64,000 nt of DNA. Origin: an uncultured Parabacteroides sp. (GTDB taxonomy: Bacteria > Bacteroidota > Bacteroidia > Bacteroidales > Tannerellaceae). The translations under genes and the position numbers were made by a program. The stretch covers positions 59,313 through 123,312 of the forward strand of contig NZ_CAJJWO010000009.1 of assembly GCF_905196875.1 (NCBI RefSeq), written 5' to 3'. Every line of letters begins with the position of its first letter. Within the stretch, counting starts at the first letter, position 1. Positions 1 to 8,913 of this stretch are shown in pieces. The notes under the pieces are model-generated. The model worked only from the letters and a program-made list of their open reading frames with translations. It did not search any database and had not been told where the DNA came from.

Positions 1-334
1 CCGGCCGCAGGTTTGTTGATAGTATTCTGTCGAACTGTTCAATACTTGTATCGACCAATGGAGAAAACTCACTGACCCCCACATTATTAACAATCACATC
101 GACGTCTCCCCACATGTTGATAAGTCTGTTGATAACTTCTTGAAGAGCTTTTTCATCACTTACATCAGCCTTAAAAAACTGCACGTATGACGGCATAAGA
201 TCACACAAACGTTCAGCCGCTTTTTCGTCTGTATCACAAAAAGCAACCCGGGCTCCCATTTTACAGAATGCAGAAACAATTGATTCCCCTATGCCCTTGG
301 CACCACCGGTTACAAAGACTCTCTTACCATCCAT
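1..334 (-). CDS. Short-chain dehydrogenase/reductase, N-terminal part (gene continues beyond the window)
   Basis: Only the first 111 codons are present. They form the Rossmann half of a classical SDR: the nucleotide-binding TGGAKGIG motif at residues 9-16, an acidic residue after the second strand (FCDTD) suggesting NAD preference, and the NNVG motif near residue 88. The catalytic Ser, Tyr and Lys would lie in the missing part, so substrate cannot be inferred. The ATG at 334 is the only start before TGGAKGIG and lies 27 bases below a good promoter. Family assignment is firm; specific function unknown. Confidence 0.85.
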   Translation of the reverse strand, partial: MDGKRVFVTGGAKGIGESIVSAFCKMGARVAFCDTDEKAAERLCDLMPSYVQFFKADVSDEKALQEVINRLINMWGDVDVIVNNVGVSEFSPLVDTSIEQFDRILSTNLRP

Positions 335-360
335 GATGCGTTGTGTTTGATTGTAGTTTG

Positions 361-392
361 CAAAGATAAGAAAAGATGACAGTTTGTTCCAA
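361..392 (-). promoter_or_regulatory. Bacteroidales promoter for the SDR gene
   Basis: Read on the minus strand, TATCTTTG (361-368) matches the Bacteroides -7 consensus TAnnTTTG. A TTG at 390-392 lies 21 bases upstream, as expected of the -33 element. The start codon is at 334. Confidence 0.6.
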
Positions 393-470
393 TAAATACT
401 TTTATCTTGCCGCAATGATCTGTTAAAATATATTACCCGGTATACTAATACAAATTTATTGGTATAGTAA

Positions 471-857
471 TCCCAAATAGATGGTATAGTCAACTTTCCA
501 ATCCACGTACATCCGAAGTATGAATTAAACTTCATAGAACACGCCAAGGGAGCACAACGTATAGTAGGAGATTCCGTTGAAACGATTGGAGACGATAAGT
601 TGGTACTGATTACAAATCCGAAACTGGAACATTCATGGGTAAACCACGAATGCAAATCGCAAAGTATACACGAGATAACCATCCAGTTCCATCGTTCGTC
701 GTTGCCGGACGAATTATTGGGCAGGAGCCAGTTCGAGAGCATCAAGACCCTTTTCGAACGAGCACAGAAAGGATCGGTAGCAGAGATCGGATATGCCTGC
801 GGCTTCAACAACCTGTCGAATTTCAATCGGATCTTCAAAAAGAAGGTAATTGTTTAG
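471..857 (+). pseudogene. AraC-family regulator remnant with internal deletion
   Basis: The frame is open from 471 and reads like the sensor part of a Bacteroidales AraC regulator: HVHPKYELNFIEHAKGAQR, then HSWVNHECKSQSIHEITIQF and LLGRSQFESIK. It then jumps from FERAQKG straight to SVAEIGYACGFNNLSNFNRIF, the second helix-turn-helix of the DNA-binding domain. The end of the sensor, the linker and the first helix-turn-helix are missing, no good start codon exists (first usable is TTG at 600), and the C-terminus is cut at KKKVIV. I infer a 5' truncated gene with an in-frame internal deletion. The rest of 335-919 holds only the SDR promoter and nothing else I can recognise. Confidence 0.75.
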
Positions 858-919
858 TTCAGCCCTGATAAAATAACTAATTTCGCGGAGCTAAATAAAA
901 TACATAAAAGACACATATC

Positions 920-1957
920 ATGAAAAAGCATTTATTTACAGCACTCGTGTTATTACTCGCTGTTTTTTGTTTTTCATCCTGTCAAAAGACAGAGACATTT
1001 AAAGTTCTGCAATTTAATATCTGGCAGGAAGGTGCTGTAGTAAAAGGCGGCTTCGACGCCGTAGCCGACGAGATTGTCCGCAGCAATGCAGATTTCGTTA
1101 CATTGAGCGAAGTCCGTAATTATCACAACACCCGCTTCTGTGACCGTATCGTCGAAGCTTTGAAAGAACGCGGACAGACGTATTATTCATTTTACACCGA
1201 AGACTCCGGCCTGTTAAGCCGCTATCCGATCAGCGACAGCAGTACCGTTTATCCCCTGAATGACGACCGGGGTAGTATTTACCGCCTGGTTACGAAGAAA
1301 GGCGATCAGGAATTTGCCGTCTATACAGCCCACCTGGACTATCGGAACTGCGCTTATTACGATGTACGCGGATATGACGGTAACGACTGGGAAAAGATAG
1401 AACCGGTTACCAGCCTCGACTCTATCCTGTTGTTAAACCGTGCCTCCGTGAGAGACGACGCAATGGCTCGTTTCATCAGCGTTGCCGAAAAAGACAAAGC
1501 TGCCGGCCGTATCGTTATCCTGGGTGGCGACTTCAACGAGCCTTCCCACCTGGACTGGACGGAAGCAACGAAAGATATGCGCGACCATTACGGACTGGTT
1601 ATCCCCTGGGACGTTTCCGTTATGCTGGAAAAAGCCGGATACAAAGATTCTTATCGTGAAAAATATCCTGATCCGGTTACTCACCCGGGATTTACCTGTC
1701 CGGGAGACTGCCCTGATATCGCCTTGGAAAAACTGGTCTGGTCGCCCAAAGCGGATGACCGCGACCGTATCGACTTTATCATGTATGCTCCTTTCGAAGG
1801 ACTGAGTCTGACAGACGTTACGATCGTCGGACCTAAAGGCGATATCCTGCGTGGCGAACGGGTAACTGAAAATACAGCCGATCCGATTATCGAACCACAA
1901 GGAATCTGGCCTACCGACCATAAAGCCGTTCTGGCCACTTTCCAGCTCACAAAATAA
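920..1957 (+). CDS. Endonuclease/exonuclease/phosphatase-fold lipoprotein
   Basis: A 345-residue protein with a lipoprotein signal (FSSC, Cys21). The EEP (DNase I-like, sphingomyelinase-like) hallmarks appear in order: QFNIW (Asn33), LSEVRN (metal-binding Glu64), TAHLDYR, GGDFNEPSHLDW, RIDFIMYA, and a C-terminal TDHKAVLA with the catalytic His. All active-site residues look intact, so a metal-dependent phosphodiesterase or phosphomonoesterase acting at the cell envelope is expected; substrate unknown. A homologue follows at 2154. The ATG at 920 is directly followed by the signal peptide. Confidence 0.85.
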   Translation: MKKHLFTALVLLLAVFCFSSCQKTETFKVLQFNIWQEGAVVKGGFDAVADEIVRSNADFVTLSEVRNYHNTRFCDRIVEALKERGQTYYSFYTEDSGLLSRYPISDSSTVYPLNDDRGSIYRLVTKKGDQEFAVYTAHLDYRNCAYYDVRGYDGNDWEKIEPVTSLDSILLLNRASVRDDAMARFISVAEKDKAAGRIVILGGDFNEPSHLDWTEATKDMRDHYGLVIPWDVSVMLEKAGYKDSYREKYPDPVTHPGFTCPGDCPDIALEKLVWSPKADDRDRIDFIMYAPFEGLSLTDVTIVGPKGDILRGERVTENTADPIIEPQGIWPTDHKAVLATFQLTK

Positions 1958-1966
1958 TCTCAGAAA

Positions 1967-2092
1967 ATGAAAGACACACACAAATACGGCTGGTTAGCCT
2001 TTATTCCGGCAGGGATTATTTGCTTTTACTTTTTCCTGCATACCTGCATATCGGTGCCGGATATAAAGGGGGATAATTATCCCCCTGCCTAG
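1967..2092 (+). CDS. Hypothetical 41-residue membrane peptide
   Basis: An ATG nine bases after the previous stop opens a 41-codon frame: MKDTHKYGW, a single hydrophobic helix (residues 9-27, LAFIPAGIICFYFFLHT) and a short polar tail. Position between two related phosphoesterase genes and the membrane helix favour a real small protein, but I recognise no family. A perfect palindrome lies inside its 3' end. It could also be a transporter N-terminal relic. Confidence 0.4.
   Translation: MKDTHKYGWLAFIPAGIICFYFFLHTCISVPDIKGDNYPPA
2068..2085. repeat. Perfect 18-bp palindrome
   Basis: The sequence GGGGGATAATTATCCCCC is its own reverse complement. It overlaps the last codons of the 41-residue frame and lies 68 bases before the second phosphoesterase gene. 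As RNA it gives a G+C-clamped hairpin without an adjacent T-run, so it could be a processing or attenuation structure or a dimeric regulator site. Confidence 0.55.
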
Positions 2093-2153
2093 AGTAGGGA
2101 TAAAAAAAGAGTTATTACCTTTACCGGATCAATAAAACAAGGGAACAATTATC

Positions 2154-3053
2154 ATGAAAACATTGAATACACTAGGTTTACTTCTTCTATTCTCTTTATT
2201 CGCACTCAAAGGCGTCAGTCAGGAAAAGGCAACAAATAGTATAAAGGTTATCTCATACAATATCTGGAACGGTTTTGAAAAGGATGCGACACGTCAGGCC
2301 CGTTTCACCGAATGGATGAATCAGCAAAAGCCGGATATCGTAGCCTTGGAGGAACTTGTCGGCATCAATGAGAAAGACCTCGCTGCACTGGCCGCTTCTT
2401 ATGGTCATCCGTATGTAGCTATCGTGAAAGAAGAGGGTTATCCGGTTGGGCTTACTTCCCGTAAACCTATCGATGTAGTCAAGAAACAGGTGGAAGGATT
2501 TTGGCATGGTATGCTGCATGCGCAAACTTACGGATTAGATATTATCGTTACGCACCTCAGCCCGTTCGAATGGAAATACCGCTTGAAAGAGGCTGAAGCG
2601 ATCACACAATATATCCGTGAAAACAATTTGGAATCTTGCATGGTCATGGGCGACTTCAATGCCTATTCCCCTTTTGATGCCGACGAAGTCGAAACACATA
2701 CCCAACTCCGGCAGAATATGCAGGACTGGGATAAGAACCATCCCGAATACGGCAATATGCGTGGTGAACAGTTCGACTACTCGGTGTTGTCCAAATTTCT
2801 CTCCATCGGTTTTGCCGATCCCGTCAAGATGTTTGTCCCGGCAGAACAACGGATGTCGTATCCTGCCGCTACCCTCTATGAATGGCAATGGGGCGATCCG
2901 CGCCTGAAAATGCTTGGCGAACGGTTGGACTATATCCTGGTTTCACCGGCTCTGGCTCCCAGATGTATCGATGCTGCCGTTCACAACGGAAAGGAGCTGG
3001 AAGGGATTTCGGATCATTATCCGGTTAGTATCCGTATGGAACTTCCACAGTAA
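2154..3053 (+). CDS. Secreted endonuclease/exonuclease/phosphatase-fold protein
   Basis: A 299-residue paralogue-like neighbour of the gene at 920, with an ordinary signal peptide (cleavage near GVSQ-EKA) instead of a lipobox. EEP motifs: SYNIWNG (Asn36), IVALEEL (metal-binding Glu), THLSPFEW, MGDFNAYSPFD, RLDYILVS and SDHYPVSI with the catalytic His. A periplasmic metal-dependent phosphoesterase is likely; substrate unknown. Its last 29 bases overlap the end of the convergent DUF4249 gene. Confidence 0.83.
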   Translation: MKTLNTLGLLLLFSLFALKGVSQEKATNSIKVISYNIWNGFEKDATRQARFTEWMNQQKPDIVALEELVGINEKDLAALAASYGHPYVAIVKEEGYPVGLTSRKPIDVVKKQVEGFWHGMLHAQTYGLDIIVTHLSPFEWKYRLKEAEAITQYIRENNLESCMVMGDFNAYSPFDADEVETHTQLRQNMQDWDKNHPEYGNMRGEQFDYSVLSKFLSIGFADPVKMFVPAEQRMSYPAATLYEWQWGDPRLKMLGERLDYILVSPALAPRCIDAAVHNGKELEGISDHYPVSIRMELPQ

Positions 3054-4065
3054 GGGTATCCACACTGGCCGCCCCCAATATGCCGGTTCCTCCGACTACA
3101 TTACTGAGAACACGTATCGGTTCGGCCAGTCCGGCATCCACCAGATCATTGTTTAATGACAAGTCGTTTAGCTCGGCTAATGCCATCAAATACTGATAAT
3201 AGGATTCGGAAAGGGTATACAAATAAACCTTTACATAAGAGGGGGGATCACCGTTAGGATTTTCCTCGGGATAACCTTCTGGAGGATAAGAACTTCCATA
3301 AGAATATCCGGCCAATTTCAATGTATATTCCTGTCCGTTAATCAACTCATCAGAGAAAGGCCGTCCACCATAACCTGATAACCAATCATTTCCAAACAAC
3401 TCATCTAACACAGATATTTTATTTTTAAAAACTGGCTCATAGGAATAATCGATATGGTTACTAGACCAGTAATAGGTTCCCGTAAAAACCCTTTCACCTG
3501 ACTCTTCATCATATTCCATATCAGGAGAACCAAACATAACACGTACCAAATAACAATCTCCCTCTTGCTGTTTATCTTTGAGTGTCGTTCTATAAACAGT
3601 TCGGTAACTATAATATCCATATGAACCGGTATCCTTTTCTCTTACAACCTCTAATTTTAATAATTCCGGTTTTACCGGTAACACACATTCCGCAGATATA
3701 TCCTTAAAACCATCTTTCTCTACCTCAAGACGTATCTTATCACCATCGGACGGAATATAGGAAGCCTTGTAATAAGCAGCTGAATTGTACTCACTTTCTT
3801 CTACATGCCATGTCATATCTTCTCGGTATTGTCCGTTCACATACAAACTGATTTTCGCATCTTCTATTGTTATATTCGGATTTTCATCTGTATAAAACCA
3901 GGTACGTGATACCGTTGCTGTCAGCGGCATTCCTGTCTGCGCCACACAGTTCAGTACCAATTTAGGATCCGGACGCAAGTGTTCCAGATCGACATACTTC
4001 ACACACGAAGAGAAGATTATTGACAACAGGATAAATAAAATAGTATGTTTTATAAGATATTTCAT
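3025..4065 (-). CDS. DUF4249 lipoprotein, partner of the TonB receptor upstream
   Basis: A 346-residue lipoprotein (IIFSSC, Cys21) whose N-terminal LRPDPKLVLNCVAQTGMP followed by an immunoglobulin-like beta-rich region is typical of DUF4249. These proteins are encoded directly after STN-type TonB receptors, and here the gap is 6 bases, so they are cotranscribed. By analogy with SusD it probably sits on the outer membrane with the receptor, though its ligand is unknown. The 3' end overlaps the convergent phosphoesterase gene. Confidence 0.85.
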   Translation of the reverse strand: MKYLIKHTILFILLSIIFSSCVKYVDLEHLRPDPKLVLNCVAQTGMPLTATVSRTWFYTDENPNITIEDAKISLYVNGQYREDMTWHVEESEYNSAAYYKASYIPSDGDKIRLEVEKDGFKDISAECVLPVKPELLKLEVVREKDTGSYGYYSYRTVYRTTLKDKQQEGDCYLVRVMFGSPDMEYDEESGERVFTGTYYWSSNHIDYSYEPVFKNKISVLDELFGNDWLSGYGGRPFSDELINGQEYTLKLAGYSYGSSYPPEGYPEENPNGDPPSYVKVYLYTLSESYYQYLMALAELNDLSLNNDLVDAGLAEPIRVLSNVVGGTGILGAASVDTLTVEVPYGY

Positions 4066-4071
4066 AGCTGA

Positions 4072-6834
4072 TTAGAATTTATATGTATAAGAAACAGAAG
4101 GAATAATAGGCATAATACCTATCTGCTTGAAAGCCGGAACAAACCTTCCCCATTTACTATCCGGATCAGGAACAATCTTTTCTGATTTGTAAATCATAAA
4201 TGGATTCATACGGGAATAGACATTATAGATACTAACTGTCCAGATGCCCATCCTCCCTTTTTTCTTTGGGCGATAAATCTTAATTGCCAAGTCTAAACGA
4301 TGATAAGACGGCAATTGATAATTATTACGTCTATCATAATAATCAATATTCCCCAAACTACTATTACTCGAATTATAGCCTCCTCCGCCATAAGAATTAT
4401 TAGGAGGCAAATCAAGTTTTGGAAAACCCGCTTGCTCGTAGTTCTCCAAAGAAAGCGTCGTATGATTGCCTGAAGCAAACGACCAGGCAGCCGATAACTC
4501 CACTTTTGGAGTTATCTTATACATAGCCACAATATTCAGTTTATGCCGGTTATCAAAACGGGCCGGATAACGTTCACCTTTATTCAATTCCGAAAATTTA
4601 CGATCCGACCAGGAAAGAGTGTAACCCAACCAGCCAGTCAGACGCCCTGTTTCTTTGCGCGCCATCAACTCAGCTCCATAAGAACGTCCTTTACCGGATG
4701 TCATCTTCTTTTCCCAGTCTTGGAAAGAAGGTGTAAAGGTATGTCCATCACGGTATTCCAATAGATTATTCATTCGTTTATAATATCCTTCAAGCGAGAA
4801 ATTGTATTCCTTATTCAATGAATAATAAAATCCGGCTGATACCTGATCGCTTACCAACGGCTTCAATGAACGTGTCACTGGCATCCAGGCATCCGTAGGC
4901 AAACTGATAAAACTATTACTTATCAGATGTACATACTGATTCATACGGGCAAAAGAGGCTTTGAAACTAATATCTTCCTTCATCAACCAACGAAGCGAAG
5001 CACGCGGCTCCAGGCCGGCGTATGTTTTATTCTGGATATTAAACAAGCTGAATCGTAGGCCGGCATTCAATTTTACGGTAGGTGAAAGCGTCCAGTCATC
5101 TTCCGCAAAAACACCGGCTTCATGTGCCCATAGCAAATCGTTAGCAAAAACCTTACCTATACGAGTCGTATCCTGGATATTTATTTCAGAAGAAGCGGCT
5201 TTATTATATTCGGGGCGGAAGCGATGCAACAGATAATCACCTCCAAACCGGATATGATGGGAAGCTAACGGCAAATAATCGAACGAAGTACGCAAACCCA
5301 CATCCATGATCCCTGTCTCGGTAGATGTTTCGTTAAATGTATTGGCATAATCGTCATCTCCCTCCTCTCCTATCACATATTTTTCCGTATTTCTCAATTT
5401 GGAATGATAACGTGTAAATACACCCGAAATTTTACCAAACAGCTGGTTATTGAACACATACGTCCACCCTGCCGTAGCCATTAAATTACCCCAGCGAAGA
5501 GATATATCATTCTCGTCTTTAAAAGTACGATCTTCGTTCGAAGTAGAAAATTCAGTTCCTCCCCCTTTCAATACATCATTACCATTGTAAAGACTCAAAT
5601 ACATCCGGCTACGGTCGCTGAAACGATGATTTATCTTTAAATTCAAGTCATGGAAAGCATACCGTCCGCGAACTTTCGAACCATCCTTCTTGATGATCCC
5701 GTTAGTTATGGCAATAGCCGGTGCAGTAAGTACATCCAACCAGGTACGCCGTAAAGCAATCTGGAAAGAGGTACGATCTTTTATAATAGGTCCTTCGAGA
5801 TTCAAATTACCCGAAATCAAACCTAATGTAGCACTTCCGTGGTATTCTCTCATATTCCCCTCTTTGGTATGCACATCGACCACCGACGACAAACGTCCGC
5901 CATAACGAGCCGGAAAACCGGCCTTGAAAAAATCCATACCGCTGATCGCCTCCGAATTAAATGCGGAGAAAACACCTCCGATATGATTGATTTGATATAC
6001 AGGATTACCATCTATCAGGAATAAATTTTCATCGACATTTCCACCACGTACATACATACCGGCCGTACCTTCCGTACCGGCAGACACACCAGGTGTCAAC
6101 TGAAGGGTTTTGATAATATCCGCCTCACCGAACATCACCGGTGTTGCATTAATTGTTTTCTGATCGATTTCCAAAGCTCCCATTTGCGTACTGAGTACCG
6201 ACTGCTTACTATTCGCAGCCCCCGTCACTACCACTTCCTGTAAAGAAGCAGTTGGCACCAGGTCTATTGCCAATGTTGTATCTCGGTCCAATTCTTCCAG
6301 ATCATACACCTGGCTTCCGTATCCGATATAGGATGCCTGTATCTTAATTTCCCCAGCCGGCAATGTCAGACTAAAGAAACCGAAATTATTCGAAGCCGCC
6401 CCCATCCGAGTGTTGGCCTCATAAACCGAGGCCCCGATCAGAGATTCGGCGGACTTAGCATCACGCACAAAACCGCTGACCGTTACCTGCTTTGGTTTAC
6501 GCTTCAGGATCACCACGTTTCCTGTCAACTTGTACACTACCGGGAGATTAGCGAATAAACGCTTCAGGCAATCCGGCAATGCTTCACTCTCTGCTTTAAA
6601 ACTGGTTTTCGGAAGCTCTTTCAACAAAGATGATTCATAAGAGAAGGTTACTCCGGTCTGCTTTTGTATCTCGTCGAGAATTTCCCGGACAGGAGCCTTC
6701 TGCATGTTCATCGTAACCTTCCGTGTTTCATCCGCACCTTTTGTCTGCGCCTGAAGGGCAAACATCGCTAACATCATCATCATTACAACCATTGTAACAC
6801 GGGCAAATAGTTTTGCAGGGTATACTTTCTTCAT
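4072..6834 (-). CDS. TonB-dependent receptor with STN signalling domain
   Basis: A 920-residue outer-membrane transporter. After the signal peptide comes an STN (secretin/TonB short) domain at about residues 35-110 (VTMNMQKAPVREILDEIQKQ), then a carboxypeptidase-regulatory-like domain (VSGFVRDAKSAESLIGAS), the TonB plug (GEADIIKTLQLTPGV, MYVRGGN) and a beta-barrel ending in VSYTYKF. The STN domain implies contact with a FecR anti-sigma factor, but none is adjacent. The nearest is at 11619, in the operon of a very similar receptor (8914). An ECF-type promoter-like element at 6858-6898 supports control by that sigma factor. Confidence 0.9.
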   Translation of the reverse strand: MKKVYPAKLFARVTMVVMMMMLAMFALQAQTKGADETRKVTMNMQKAPVREILDEIQKQTGVTFSYESSLLKELPKTSFKAESEALPDCLKRLFANLPVVYKLTGNVVILKRKPKQVTVSGFVRDAKSAESLIGASVYEANTRMGAASNNFGFFSLTLPAGEIKIQASYIGYGSQVYDLEELDRDTTLAIDLVPTASLQEVVVTGAANSKQSVLSTQMGALEIDQKTINATPVMFGEADIIKTLQLTPGVSAGTEGTAGMYVRGGNVDENLFLIDGNPVYQINHIGGVFSAFNSEAISGMDFFKAGFPARYGGRLSSVVDVHTKEGNMREYHGSATLGLISGNLNLEGPIIKDRTSFQIALRRTWLDVLTAPAIAITNGIIKKDGSKVRGRYAFHDLNLKINHRFSDRSRMYLSLYNGNDVLKGGGTEFSTSNEDRTFKDENDISLRWGNLMATAGWTYVFNNQLFGKISGVFTRYHSKLRNTEKYVIGEEGDDDYANTFNETSTETGIMDVGLRTSFDYLPLASHHIRFGGDYLLHRFRPEYNKAASSEINIQDTTRIGKVFANDLLWAHEAGVFAEDDWTLSPTVKLNAGLRFSLFNIQNKTYAGLEPRASLRWLMKEDISFKASFARMNQYVHLISNSFISLPTDAWMPVTRSLKPLVSDQVSAGFYYSLNKEYNFSLEGYYKRMNNLLEYRDGHTFTPSFQDWEKKMTSGKGRSYGAELMARKETGRLTGWLGYTLSWSDRKFSELNKGERYPARFDNRHKLNIVAMYKITPKVELSAAWSFASGNHTTLSLENYEQAGFPKLDLPPNNSYGGGGYNSSNSSLGNIDYYDRRNNYQLPSYHRLDLAIKIYRPKKKGRMGIWTVSIYNVYSRMNPFMIYKSEKIVPDPDSKWGRFVPAFKQIGIMPIIPSVSYTYKF

Positions 6835-6857
6835 CTTACTTATTGTTGATATCTATC

Positions 6858-6898
6858 CCTTAGACAGGATTTAAGGAAATACCCCTATCGGGCAGAAC
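6858..6898 (-). promoter_or_regulatory. Putative ECF sigma promoter of the first TonB receptor
   Basis: On the minus strand this reads ATAGGGGTATTTCC then, about 19 bases after the G-run, TGTCTAAGG. It resembles the element at 13297-13338 inside the ECF sigma operon (ATAGGGGTTTTTTCT, TGTCTTAGAG) and, more loosely, those before the FecR genes at 31157 and 39413. The distance to the ATG (about 27 bases) suits a -35/-10 pair. A TATTTTTG at 6898-6905 could be a housekeeping -7 box. Confidence 0.5.
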
Positions 6899-7002
6899 AA
6901 AAATAATAGAATAATTCGAAAATACCTTCCACTAATATATGCCAACGATTGTATCTTAATTTTAAATCAATACAGAAAAAAGGATTCTTCGATTTATTTT
7001 AT

Positions 7003-7010
7003 TATCTTTG
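7003..7010 (+). promoter_or_regulatory. -7 element for the cold-shock-domain gene
   Basis: TATCTTTG matches the -7 consensus; no clear TTTG is seen 20 bases upstream. It predicts a 5' leader of about 125 bases, which is common for cold-shock genes. Apart from this and the ECF-like element, 6835-7141 shows nothing recognisable. Confidence 0.45.
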
Positions 7011-7141
7011 TGAAAGAGTTAGAGTTACGAATCATTATTGCACAGTTCTCCTTATTTACACATTATATTAAGCAGGCCTCTCCTTTAATTCTACACCTTA
7101 CTCCGAATTAGTATTTATCTTATAATAAAATTATTAGCTAC

Positions 7142-7624
7142 ATGGCAAGATCCGTCACCGTTGACAAACGTGAAAATGAAAAAAAGAGACTCGCAAAACG
7201 AGCAGAAAAACAAAAAAAGAAAGAAGAAAGGAAACTATCTCCTAAAGCGAACAGCTTTGAAGACATGATTGCTTATGTTGATGAGAATGGGGTGATTACC
7301 TCGACTCCACCGGAAGAAAATGTCAAAAAAGAAGAGATCAAACAGGAAGAGATACTGATATCGGTACCTAAAAAAGAGAAAGAGGAACCGGTTATCCTAA
7401 AAGGAAAAGTAGACTTCTTCAATACCTCCAAAGGATTTGGTTTTATCAAAGAACTTTCAGGAGGTGAAAGATACTTTTTCCATGTAAACAATATCTTGTC
7501 TTCGGCAATTACCGAAGGTGATATCGTTACATTCGACCTCGAACGCGGCTTAAAAGGCATGAATGCGATCAACATTCGCCTGGAAAACGAATTACCCGCC
7601 GTAGAAGAGGCATCAGAAGATTAA
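7142..7624 (+). CDS. Cold-shock-domain protein with basic N-terminal extension
   Basis: 160 residues. Residues 1-35 are very rich in Lys, Glu and Arg (probably helical and nucleic-acid binding), 35-85 are a charged linker, and about 85-150 form a cold-shock fold with the RNP-type motifs KGFGFIKE and YFFHVNN. Such proteins bind single-stranded RNA or DNA and act as RNA chaperones or translation regulators. The extension makes it longer than the usual 65-70-residue CspA. A small gene follows 27 bases later. Confidence 0.8.
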   Translation: MARSVTVDKRENEKKRLAKRAEKQKKKEERKLSPKANSFEDMIAYVDENGVITSTPPEENVKKEEIKQEEILISVPKKEKEEPVILKGKVDFFNTSKGFGFIKELSGGERYFFHVNNILSSAITEGDIVTFDLERGLKGMNAINIRLENELPAVEEASED

Positions 7625-7651
7625 TAAACAATCATTTAATAAGAAAAGAAT

Positions 7652-7843
7652 ATGCGATCAGAAAGAAGTTTAACAAACCAGCTAATAGAGAATTCACTGA
7701 AAGAGTATAAAAAAAGCGTAGGCGAAGTGGTTCTTGTAGCTATCAGCCCAAGGACGACGATTGAACTTCCTGCTCATCTTTCCCCCGAGGAAAGAGCGAT
7801 TCGCATAGAAAACTACAAAAAATTGCACCCCTCGATGGTATAA
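7652..7843 (+). CDS. Hypothetical 63-residue protein, probably cotranscribed with the cold-shock gene
   Basis: An ATG 27 bases after the cold-shock gene opens a 63-codon frame. The protein is soluble with no signal peptide: an N-terminal amphipathic helix (SLTNQLIENSLKEYKKS), a short strand (EVVLVAI) and a Pro-containing helix (LSPEERAIRIENYKKLHP). I recognise no family. Spacing and strand suggest one transcript with the upstream gene. It ends 4 bases before the convergent DUF4249 stop. Confidence 0.6.
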   Translation: MRSERSLTNQLIENSLKEYKKSVGEVVLVAISPRTTIELPAHLSPEERAIRIENYKKLHPSMV

Positions 7844-7847
7844 GTTC

Positions 7848-8909
7848 TTACCATTCGAAATAAGGAGGTACACTGCCGATGGGCATGGTGATGCGACGTG
7901 TTGCTCTCTGATAGCCAGTCACAACACCGAAGCCGTCGGTTACGTTTGAATAGGTGGAAGTGGGTTCCAGCAAGGCATCCATATTAGCATCTCCCAACGA
8001 TATGGAGAAGTTACGGATCACTTTCAGATAGTTATAATAAGCCTCCGAAATCGACAAAAGATGAACATCGTAATGTACGGTGGCCGACAAGGTGTCGGTG
8101 ACAAATGAATAATTGGGAGTAAACGAAGCTGTCACCGTATAATCTTTTCCATTAAACAAGTCATCCGGGAAAATACCTCGGCAATAAGGCCCGTCATAAT
8201 AAGCTAGTGAAGGAATATCGGGCTGGAATACCGGATCGTCATAAGTCAACCGAAAACTGTAAAAAGAGAATTTCTTAAATGTATCCATCAGATCATCACC
8301 GGTTATGGAATTTCTCCACACTTCATCACAAAACGTACTCACCCACATCACACTATCCCCTTTATGAAATTCAACTAATTGTTCCAAAACCAGACGATAG
8401 TAATTACGTTCAGCAGGTTTATCGTGCAACGTAATATACATCCTTAAAAGTTGAGAGCTAAAAGAATTAGGTTTGAGAAATCCCACTGTGTCGAGTAAAA
8501 TAATATCCGTCTTCTGAGGGATCACCGTCTCTGCCGCCACCGGATCGAAACCGGATGCCCCGGCCTCCAACCTCACTTTATCACCTGCCTTTACATGGCA
8601 ACCGGACAACTTAAACTGTCCTTTGTATTCGGTACTGTCAGCCGGATTATCCGAACGTTGCATACTCCCCCGGAAAGTATCATTTACAAACACATCTATA
8701 TTCACTCCCTTATCAGGAAGATCGTATTCAGGAACACTATCCAGTAAAAACCAGCTTTTCGAAAGAAATGCAGCCACTTCACGTTCAGGTGTGATAGAGG
8801 CATTCAACACCAATACCGGAGGCACCGGATCGAGTTTCAGCACGACATCACGTATACAAGAAATGCATAAAAGCAAAAGTGGCAGTAATATGGATAATAT
8901 CTTCTTCAT
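7848..8909 (-). CDS. DUF4249 lipoprotein, partner of the second TonB receptor
   Basis: A 353-residue lipoprotein: MKKILSILLPLLLLCISC with Cys18 as the lipidated residue, then VLVLNASITPEREVAAFLSK, the typical DUF4249 opening. The frame stays open upstream to 9290, but that part only overlaps the receptor gene and lacks a signal peptide; the ATG at 8909, 4 bases after the receptor stop, is the clear start. Last gene of the sigma/barrel/FecR/receptor operon. Probably a surface-exposed accessory of the receptor. Confidence 0.85.
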   Translation of the reverse strand: MKKILSILLPLLLLCISCIRDVVLKLDPVPPVLVLNASITPEREVAAFLSKSWFLLDSVPEYDLPDKGVNIDVFVNDTFRGSMQRSDNPADSTEYKGQFKLSGCHVKAGDKVRLEAGASGFDPVAAETVIPQKTDIILLDTVGFLKPNSFSSQLLRMYITLHDKPAERNYYRLVLEQLVEFHKGDSVMWVSTFCDEVWRNSITGDDLMDTFKKFSFYSFRLTYDDPVFQPDIPSLAYYDGPYCRGIFPDDLFNGKDYTVTASFTPNYSFVTDTLSATVHYDVHLLSISEAYYNYLKVIRNFSISLGDANMDALLEPTSTYSNVTDGFGVVTGYQRATRRITMPIGSVPPYFEW

Positions 8910-8913
8910 CGTA

